This document shows positions 34,921 to 44,100 of a stretch of DNA of 64,000 bases, one piece after another; positions within the stretch are counted from its first letter, which is position 1, and each line of letters starts with the position of its first letter. The position numbers were made by a program, and so were the translations under genes. This stretch comes from Berberis thunbergii. Its lineage: Eukaryota > Streptophyta > Magnoliopsida > Ranunculales > Berberidaceae. The notes beneath the pieces were generated by a model that was not told the origin of the DNA, searched no databases, and was given only the letters and a program-made list of their open reading frames with translations. The stretch covers positions 186,001 through 250,000 of the forward strand of contig QNQO01008316.1 of the NCBI GenBank assembly GCA_003290165.1, in the 5' to 3' direction.

Positions 34921-36019
34921 CAGCTCATTATTCTACTGGATTCATCTATGAATGGAATATAGATGGTCTAACTGCCCAAAACACCAAAAACTTAACTCTA
35001 TAAATGACTTTGTTGGCTTGTGCTCATCGCAACGATAATAAAAATGATAATCAAATTGCTCAAATTATTGTCGCTGGCTTTACTGGTCAACTTAAATGAT
35101 GGTGGGATAATTATCTGAACAACACAAAATATTACAAGCAGTTAAGATTGACAATTTAGGCTATTATATTAAAAAAGAGCAAGGATCACATATTGCTGAT
35201 GCAATTGCTACTCTAATATTTGCAATTCTAAAACACTTTTTAGGTAATCCTATTAATTTCCAAGAAAAATCAAAAAATATCTTAATGAATCTTCGATGCC
35301 CTATACTTAGTGAATTTCGTTGGTATAAGAATATTTTTATAAACAGAGTTATGACTACGCCAGAAGCTAGTCATGCTTACTGAAAAGAAAAATTCATCTT
35401 TAGTCTTCCCTCAACATTCGTTGAAACTGTCAAAATAAGTCTAAGAACAAAACACAATGGTGACATTCCTTATGATAATCTCACCTATGGTGAATTAGTT
35501 GCTCATATTGAGATGGTTGCATTAAATTTATGCAATGATCTCAAATTAAGAGCTCAATTAAAGAAACAAAACACAAGAAATAGATTAAACCAAAAAATTC
35601 AATCTAAACCTCATAAAAGATATCATAAGTCCAAACAATCATATCCTAATTATTATGAGAAACCTAAACGACATCGTACTAAGAAACCTTATCATAATAA
35701 GCCTTATCCAAGTCCTTCAACAAAACAACCCATCTGTTTCAAATGTGGCAAACCTGGTCATTATGAAAAAAATTGTAAGTTACCTCAAAAAATCAAAGAA
35801 ATACAAGACCCAGACGATATAAAACAAATGTTCGAAAAATTACTAATAAATTCTCAATCTTCTGATTATTCCGAATCCAATTCGGATGAAACATTAGACG
35901 ACCCTCAAGCCTATCAACTTTATACTTCTTCTGAATCACAAAAGGAACAAGAACCTCATAATATTGATCCTTGCTTTTGTAAATCGATTAACATGTTATC
36001 TAAAAACAAAGAACCTTAA
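34920..36019 (+). pseudogene. Viral coat-protein (gag-like) region, segment D
   Basis: Broken upstream part contains IVAGFTGQLK followed by WWDNYL, a conserved coat-region pattern. The last 168 codons (35513-36019) are open: a lysine-rich tract (residues about 30-65), then a zinc knuckle C75-x2-C78-x4-H83-x4-C88, then an acidic tail. Together these make up the nucleic-acid-binding end of a pararetroviral coat protein. Stops upstream (for example before WWDNYL) prevent a full product. Confidence 0.78.
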
Positions 36020-36058
36020 GCCTATCAATTAACATCTTATTGGATTTTGTAGATAATA

Positions 36059-36760
36059 TTGATGATCCCATACTTAAACATGAATATTTGCAACATATTA
36101 AACAATCAATCCCTAAAAAATAAACTTTTGATAACATTAAACCATTTTATAATCCTCAAGAAATTTTTAACAGGTTTCAAATTGCTAAACAACAACCTAC
36201 TAACTATACAAGATTTGCAACAAGAAATAAATTCAATGAAAAAAGAAATACAACAACTTAAACAAAATCATTCTCAACTAGCAGATGAAGTCTTAGGTCT
36301 CCAATATCAATGGATTGATCATACAAATCAACCTTCAACTTCGCACACAAATGAAGAATTAGGTCTCCAATATCAACAAATTGATCATACAACTCAACCT
36401 TCAACTTCGCATACAAATGAAGAACCTCAATTTCTATACTTAATCAATCAAATAAACTATCATAAATGGTATATTAATATAACCCTTGTTATTAACAAAG
36501 AATATCATCTCAATACCACTGCATTAGTCGATTTTGGTGCAGATCTTCACTGTGTCTCAGAAGGAATGATTATTTCAAAATATTTTGAGAAAACCAAACA
36601 ACAATTATTCACTGCTAACCGAGAAAAATTAGTAATCAAATATAAATTATCCAATACACATATATGCCATAATAAACTATGTATTAAACATGACTTTCTA
36701 CTAGTTAAGAATACGGGTCAGGATATCATTATTGGGACTCCTTTCTTAATAACGATATAA
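36059..36760 (+). pseudogene. Viral protease region with in-frame tandem repeat, segment D
   Basis: Open for 233 codons but without its polyprotein context. ALVDFGADLHCVS matches the retropepsin active-site block, with Phe where D-T/S-G is normal, so activity is doubtful. GQDIIIGTPFL near the end is the conserved flap-distal motif. Upstream of it a 22-residue unit (LGLQYQ.IDHT.QPSTSHTNEE) occurs twice in tandem (36293-36424), and a coiled-coil-like IQQLKQNHSQL segment precedes this. Confidence 0.72.
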
Positions 36761-38400
36761 CATTTTCATGTTATTAAAAATGATATTTATGCGATTATTT
36801 TAGGCGAAAATATAACCTTCCATTTTTTACTAAAACCTAAAGTTATTGATCTCAACATATTAAAACAAACAAATTGTTATCTTAATTTTATTACTAAAAA
36901 ACTTAGACAATTAAATTATCTTAAAGAACTTGGCTATCATCGTACTGAACACCAACTAACAAACCCCAAAATTCAGCGTGATATTGGACAATTCAAACTC
37001 AAACTTCAATCAGAACTTTGTTCTAATTTGCCAAATGCTTTCTGGCATCGAAAACATCATATGGTTAGATTACCTTAGGAACCAAATTTTAATGAAAAAA
37101 TGATTCCTACAAAAGCTCGTCTCATTCAAATGAATGTTGAGCTAATGGAATACTATAAACAAGAAATTCAAAATTTAATTTCTACAAAATTGATTACCCC
37201 AAGCAAATCAACTTGGAGCTTTCTGCTTTTTATTTTCGTAAGGCTGCTGAATTAGAAAGATGATCACCAAGGCTTGTAATTAACTACAAACCCCTTAATG
37301 AAGCTTTACAATGCATTATATATCATATTCCAAACAAACGTGACCTTATCAAATGCTTACATCAAGCTACCATCTTCTCAAAATTTGATCTTAAATCTAG
37401 ATTCTAGCAAATCCAAATCCATCCTCAAGATCGTTATAAAACAACTTTTAATGTCCCATTTGGCCATTATGAATGGACCGTTATGTCATTCGGTCTTAAA
37501 AATGCTCCGTCTGAATTTCAAATTTCAAAACATTATGAATGATATTCTTACTCCTTTTACCCACTTCTCAATCGTGTATATAGATGATATTCTAATTTTT
37601 TTCAAAACTTTGGATGAACATTGGAAACACTTGTACCAATTTTATCAAATTATCAAATCTAATGGTTTGGTTTTATCTCCCACAAGAATTGATTTATTTC
37701 AAATTAATGTTAGATTTTTTATATCACAAAATTCACTTTGGAATTATTACATCTATTAATAGGGCAATCGAATTTGCAGATAAATGTTTAGATGAAATTA
37801 AAGATAAAAATTAGTTACAAAGATTTCTAGGTAGACTAAACTATGTTTCTGAATTTTATAAAAATTTACGCATCATAATCAAACCCCTGTTTGATAGACT
37901 AAAAAATAACCCTAATCCTTGGTCTTCTCTTCATACCCAAATTGTCAGACAACTTAAATCCCAAGTTAAAAGTCTTCACTGTATTGGTATCTCTAATCCT
38001 GCTGCATTCAAAAGTGTTGAGACTGATGTATCAGATGTCGGGTATGGGTGTATTCTTAAACAAAAACTGAAAATTCCACGTCTGTCCAGTTGGTTCGCTT
38101 CCATTCTGGTATTTGGAATGAAACCCAATCTAAATATTCTACTATCACAAAATAAATGCTTTTAATCGTTTTATGTATCATGAAATTTCAAGATGATTTA
38201 GTCAATAAACCATTTTTATTACGCATTGATTGCAAATCAGCTCAAGATATTTTGAAAAATGATGTTAAAAATCTTATGTCCAAACAGATATTTGCAAGAT
38301 AGCAAGATTTACTGTCCGCTTTTGATTTTCAAATTGAGTATAAAAAGGAGAGTCCAATTCTCTGCCTGATTTCATCACAAGAAAATATTTGCAGAAATGA
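36761..38400 (+). pseudogene. Viral reverse transcriptase/RNase H, segment D
   Basis: Conserved pieces in order: PNAFWHRKHHMVRLP, RLVINYKPLNEAL, FSIVYIDDILIFF (active-site YIDD), and an RNase H start read as VETDVSDVGYGCILK. It ends RKYLQK with the stop overlapping the next ATG. Several stops and frame changes (for example before and within 37298-37759) show it is dead. Close to, but clearly diverged from, segment A. Confidence 0.82.
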
Positions 38401-39603
38401 GTTCTCAAGCTTCTTCTTCCAAACCTCCTTCTTTGCCTCAACCTCAATCCAAATCTTAATATGAAATGAAGCTTGCTCCTACAAAACCAAAAGTCTGACC
38501 AAATTCTTATGTTTTAGCTATTACAAATCCTTACTTCCCATTATTCAAAGAATAAATCCATTATACTATGAAACCCTTTAGCAAACCTCATTCAAAACCC
38601 TCAAACCTATACATTACAAAACCAAACCTTGAACCAATCATGTTAGTCGAACCATATCTATACCCTAGTATAGATGACCCCAACATCACAACAAAACAAA
38701 TTTTTGATCCAAGATCTCCATTCGATGAAGCTAATCATCTCAGAACTTGTGAGTTTTATGAATACATCATAATTGATACTGATCCAGTCCCATCACAAAA
38801 ATCCCTCTGACTCGACCAAGATAACTCATTCGAAATGTCAATTTCTCAAAATTATATCTCCTTAAGATTGGAAACAAGCTATTATCACTCATAAACGATT
38901 TTCTCATAATTACAATCCTTCTTCTTTCAACTACCTTGATTACAAACAAGCTTGGTTTAGAGCCTTCCCACTCGTCACACCCAGGTGTTCTCATTTCTGG
39001 TTTTTCCTTTTCTGCAAGAAATTTTCATCTCAAAATCTTCCCTTGTGGTTCCAACATAATTGGTGGAATTTATGTGGTCCAGTCCAAGACATTCTTCCAC
39101 CTTCCGTCTTAGAAGGATGAAAACTCTTCAAATCAATGTTCAAAGGCACAAACCTTCCAGAACAACAAGTACCATCTACATGGTTCATTGTCAAATTCAA
39201 TCTTGCATGGATTTGTTGTTGGGATTATCTTTCAACATCCATTCCACATTCTTTTCATTCTGAATAAGCTCCATTATGGTTATGTTGCTGATTTAAAGTC
39301 AAGTGGTGGTCTTAATTTGATCATTCTCATATTACCAAGCAAACAATTTCATAATTGCTCCGTCCAAGTTCAAGCTCCATACACAATGTTTCACGCCCAA
39401 GTTCACAACTACTCTCGAAGTCAAAATTACTCAAACATCAACTCAAAACTCATCTCAAACGATCTCCATCCAAAGCCCAATTAATTGAAATCTTATCTCA
39501 TGTATGTTCTTTGGATAACTCTGATGATGAAGATGAACTTCTAGTTCCTACCAACAATACAATTCCTGTCGACAATGAGGATGATTGTTTTGGTATCTTT
39601 TAG
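38397..39603 (+). pseudogene. Viral ORF2-like protein, segment D
   Basis: Begins at an ATGA overlap with the polymerase stop and starts MSSQASSSKPPSLPQPQS, matching segment A. An aromatic-rich middle (WFFLFCKKFSS, then LWFQHNWWNLCGPVQDILPP) and an acidic end VDNEDDCFGIF are shared too. Stops in the middle break the frame. That two divergent copies keep the same start, overlap and end argues that this was a real second gene of the ancestral virus. Its function is unknown to me. Confidence 0.65.
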
Positions 39604-40242
39604 CCAAAACAAGATTATTTCTACCAGCCAATTATTACAAAAGCAAAAGCAACAATCAAGTGTGCTCGTCACAAGCTCCTAGTCTCAATCAAGCATCTTC
39701 CAGCTACACAAGACGTTAATAATTTTTCCTAAAGTAAAATATCATCAACAGTCTTCAATAGTGCTCGCACTCAAAGAAGCTCATCAATTATTCACAAAGC
39801 AACACAGGCAGTTTGTCTATTCTACCAACAACCATACCAGCTCAACAACTCAATTATGCAATGCCAACTCAACAATCTATCTCATCAATCTTGACACAAT
39901 CATCGCATATTTCCTTTTAGTATTTAAGGAGAACTATGTTAAGAAGAATGTATCTATTTTTTTTTACTGAGTGTGTTTGTTTGTTATCTTCTTCAAAGTG
40001 TCTCTTATCACGTAATTTATCTTATTAATAAAGCATTTTCATTTTACAATCTCTATAATTTACTTCATTTTATCATTCTATTGTTTTATCTATTTGGCTG
40101 AAATTGCCTATATAACAACTCTAGTGAATCCTTAGTTGTAGCATCGTTCCCCAAAATAGACTATACAATTGAATTTTGCATATCATGTTTTTGGAATTGA
40201 ATTATCTTGACTACCTGGGTTGAATTATGGTATCAGAGCCAT
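39604..40242 (+). promoter_or_regulatory. Viral intergenic region: TATA, poly(A) signal, tRNA-Met primer site
   Basis: TATTTAAG at 39921-39928 is TATA-like and AATAAA lies at 40027-40032. TGGTATCAGAGCCATG at 40228-40243 is the standard initiator-tRNA-Met primer-binding site of Caulimoviridae, complementary to the tRNA 3' end. Viral sequence stops just after it and AT-rich filler begins, so the integrated copy is cut almost exactly at the conventional genome origin. Confidence 0.8.
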
Positions 40243-40695
40243 GATTTAAACAATATTAATTTAAATAATGATAAATAATTAATTCAAAAAATGTTATAGC
40301 ATGATTAAAAAAAATACTAATTTAAATAAAAGTAATTATTAATTATAATTTAAATAATGATAAAAGTATTAGTAGTAATTATTAATAGTAATTTAAATAA
40401 TAGTATAATTAAAAAAGTAATTATCTAAATAATGATATAAAAAATGGAAGATATATTTAAATAATGATAATAAATTTTGTTTTTTAAAACTTCCAAAATT
40501 TTTAATTAGTAAAATTTAAATTAAGTTGAAATTAATAATAGTATAATTAAAAAATATGTAAATAATAGTATAATTGAAAATAATAATATTATATATTTAA
40601 GTTGAAATTATTAATAATATTATTGAAAGTAATATAATTATTAAGTTGAAATTAATACGGAGACTCCTAAATTTAAGTTTTAGTTACACATGCTC

Positions 40696-41113
40696 TAACA
40701 TGTTGAACATGAACTACCTGCTTCATCCCTTGGGCGTGTCAAATGAATAAATAAATGAAAATGAAAATGAAAATGAAAATGAAAAATTTGCCAAGTTGCG
40801 CATCATAAGTCATAACACAGCACAGGTTTATCCCAATTGAATTGAATTGAATTGAGAAGCACTCTCCTTCAAACCCACCCACGTCTCTCTCTAATTCACA
40901 CCTCTACCTCTCCTACCTTTCTTTTTTCTCTTTTTTTTTTTAAAAAATAATAATTCTAATTTTTATTCAAAAAAAAAAAATTTCCTCAAATCAAATCATC
41001 ATCTCTTCCTTCAAGAAACCCTAAATCCGACCAAAACTTATCACTCCCCAATTGATCGATCTCTGCACATTACATTGCAGTGGAATTGTATTGTGCAGAA
41101 AGCAACGCAAAGC
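40696..41113 (+). promoter_or_regulatory. NECAP promoter and 5'UTR
   Basis: The DNA between the TAA duplication of the inserted island and the NECAP ATG. It has pentamer and hexamer repeats (GAAAAT from about 40755; AATTG from about 40837) and a pyrimidine-rich leader region (CTCTCTCTAATTCACACCTC). No confident TATA box. Bases 40696-41098 have an inverted counterpart at 44874-45333. The inserted 15.9-kb island has left only about 420 bp of original upstream DNA. Confidence 0.6.
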
Positions 41114-44100
41114 ATGTCGTTCGAGGAAGATGATTCATTCGAGCACACCCTTTTGGTGGTTCGTGAAGTCTCCGTCTTCAAAATCCCCCCTCGAAGCACG
41201 AGTGGTGGTTACAAATGTGGGGAGTGGTTGCAATCTGATAAGATATGGTCAGGTCGGCTTCGGGTTGTTTCATGTAAAGAGAGATGTGAGATTCGATTAG
41301 AGGATCCCAATTCTGCAGAGCTGTTTGCAGCTTGCTTCGTTTTGCCTGGTCAGAGGGACAGTTCCGTCGAAACCGTACTCGATTCCTCCCGCTATTTTGT
41401 CTTAAAGATCGAGGATGGGAGGGGGAAACACGCCTTCATTGGATTGGGATTTACCGAGAGGAATGAGGCCTTCGATTTCAAACGTCGCATTGTCTGATCA
41501 TGAAAAGTATGTCAAGAGGGAGCATGACAAGGATGCTGGGGAGCCTACTGATGACACTCACATTGATATTCATCCTGCTGTCAATCACAGATTGAAGGTA
41601 ATATTTTTCACCTACCCCATTCTCCACAATTTTATATCCTGCTTTCCAATGTTTTGGTGAGCGGGATAGTAATTTGATTAGAAGAGCTTCACTGAATTAT
41701 GGGTACAGTGTGTGTGAGAGATTTGTCCGTGTTTTCTTTTCTTGCCATGTATGAGTGAGATCATGAATGGTGATTAACATATATCAGGATTTTGTGTTGT
41801 ATCTCCTGTTCCTTCCTAGCCTTTGTTAGTATGAGTTGTTTTATTGTCTTTGATTTGAGCCTAATATGAATGGTGATTAACAATGGTGATTAGCATTGAT
41901 GTCTGTATTGATTTTTCAATAACTTCATACTAAACTTTGTAATCAATACTCCTTTTTTGTGCATATTTTAAAAATAAATTTCGAGCGTTTTCAGCAAGCA
42001 TTAAATGTAATGATGCCTGAAGATTGCTTAAATCGGTTTGGGTAAGTTTTAACTGCAAAATTTCATATTAGGCTGTGTGATGGTGAGATAAATGAGACAA
42101 CCATCAAGTATTGGTGTGAAGTAGGATCGAGCAACCAGGTGCCATCATCTGAACCCGAATGGAGATGTTGTTCCATGGCGAAATCTGAGACAGACCAGTT
42201 GAATCTTAAAAAGATTTCCATCACATATTTTTGCTATGTTCTATATTGGGTTGTTATATGTAAGAATTTATTAAAAAAGCACACAAAGATAAGAATAGTG
42301 CATGAGATAGTAAAATCTCTTGAGTTCAAACCCGTTTCCCAGGATTCCCATGAGAACACCAAACCACAGATCAATCATCTTCTTCTTATCCTTCATTTCT
42401 TTAATCTACTCATTGTCTTACTTTATTCTTTGAACACCTAGAAAGTTCCAAAGCCAAATTCAATGAACTGAAAACCATTTTGTATATTGGCGAGTATTAC
42501 CTTACCTTTCATTAATAAATATCCTGTTTTATTGACAACACCCCCCCCCAAACTAAAAATAAAAAAGAGTTGAAGAAGAAAAGAACAATCTAATTTTTTG
42601 AAAACATCTAGCATTAAGTCGAAGCTCTTGAAACCTCCTATTCATGTTGAGCCTCACTGCTCTTGAAGTCTACAAAGAGATGGAACTTAAAACAAAGAAT
42701 CATATAATATTTAGATAGCTTCTAGAAAAAAGGATGAGATAACGAACCAGAAAAGGCTACTTAATGAGTTAATGGACCCTTGTAATTGTATATTTTATGG
42801 TAGGAACCAGAGTGGGATGTTGAAGGAGACTGAATGACTGCAAAGGGTCACAGAGTTGAGAGCGGCCAAAAGTAGAACATGTACCCTTTAATGGATTTTC
42901 GGATGTAATCCATCAATTTGGGCATTAAATTTAAAATATGACATTAAGTTGGGGAGCAAACAAGATTTTCCATTAAAACTGGCATCAAAGCCAAAATTAC
43001 ATTTTATATTGTAAACACTTTTGACGTGTCATACATGTCACATTGGTTGCATGTCTTATTTCAAAGTCATTTTCATTGGCATAGATCATGGTTATGGATT
43101 GGATCCACTTGTTTGATGGTTTTCTAGCAAGAAGCTGCCATTGTGACACACAAACAATTAGCAATTTTTTTAGGTGAAATTGAGTTTCGTCATTCATTCT
43201 TTTGACATATAGTTCCAACTTTTAAATTTTTTATAGCAACATCTTTCATGATATCCATGTGGAGTAGGATCGAGCAACCAGATGCCATCATCAAAACCCA
43301 AATAGAAATGTTGTTCCATGGGAAAATCTGAGACAAACCACCTGGATGTTAAAATTATTTCGAACGTATATATTTCCTATATTCTTTTTTGGATTTGCAA
43401 ATGTAAGAATTATTAAAATAGAACAAACATATAATAAGATTCTTGCCTCTTCCTAGGGTTCTTATGAGAGCACCCAACCACATACCACTCATCTTCTTCA
43501 TTTATTCCTTCATTTGTTTAATCCACTCACTTTCTTTACTTTAATCTTTAAACACCTAGAAAGTTCCAAAGCCAATTTCCATGAACTCAAAGCTGTTTTA
43601 TATGTTGGTGCGTATCAATGTTGTTGATGTCTACAAAGTGATGAAACTTAAAGGATAAATAAGCAACTAAGAAACATATGATATTCAAATAGATTCAAGA
43701 AAAAAAGAGAGATAGCAAAGCATAAAAGCTACTTAATGGACCCTTATAATTGCCATCACATTTTATGTTCCCGAGGGAAACTGAATGACTGTAAATGCAC
43801 CATTGGGCAGAGTTAACCTCACAGAGTTGAGAGATGCCAAAAGTAAAGCATGTGCGTGATAACATATACCTTTTAATGGATTCTTTGAGGGAATCTGTCA
43901 ATTTGGGTAGTAAATTGAAAAAATGGCATTAAGGTGGGGTGCAAGCCAAAAATTTTTCTATTAAAACTGGCATCAAAGTCAAAATATCATTTTTTAAATT
44001 ATAAAAACCATAGTTATCAAAACGTTAATTCATATCATGTATCAGAAACCTAAAACTAAAATTTGTATACTGTAACATATTGCGTGTATCGTAAGATACC

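Larger units (their letters stand above)
32368..40245 (+). mobile_element. Endogenous caulimovirid segment D (near full-length, defective)
   Basis: The most complete viral copy. In order: leader, movement-protein region (from 32475), coat region with a zinc knuckle, aspartic protease, reverse transcriptase, RNase H, a second ORF starting in an ATGA overlap (38397-38400), then a non-coding region with TATA-like and AATAAA signals and a tRNA-Met primer site at the right border. It is interrupted by a hAT MITE at 33604-34200 and by many stops and frameshifts. There are no LTRs, integrase or flanking target duplication, in keeping with the passive integration known for Caulimoviridae. Genus (florendovirus- or petuvirus-like) is inferred only. 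Confidence 0.87.
24838..40695. mobile_element. PIF/Harbinger-like element hosting a 15.9-kb nested island
   Basis: Left end TAA/GAGCATTTCCAATC, right end TTACACATGCTC/TAA. A 3-bp TAA target duplication (24835-24837 and 40696-40698) and GAGCAT-type termini are features of plant PIF/Harbinger (Tourist-like) MITEs. Only short parts belong to the element itself: 24838-24898, about 26489-26999, about 31341-31440 and about 40247-40695. All are AT-rich, with TTAAATAATGATAAATAATTAATT-like text repeated near 26690 and 40259. The rest is later insertions: a hAT element and several endogenous pararetrovirus segments. The unoccupied site is preserved in an inverted duplicate at 45316-45347, which confirms the borders. 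Confidence 0.72.

Noticed and set aside
27000..40245. An LTR retrotransposon of the Ty3 type
   Set aside because: There are no LTRs and no integrase, a movement-protein-like region precedes the coat region, and a tRNA-Met primer site lies by an intergenic TATA/poly(A) region. A caulimovirid fits better.
40700..40860. CRISPR-like or satellite array in the NECAP upstream region
   Set aside because: Only GAAAAT and AATTG microsatellite runs; no spaced repeats.
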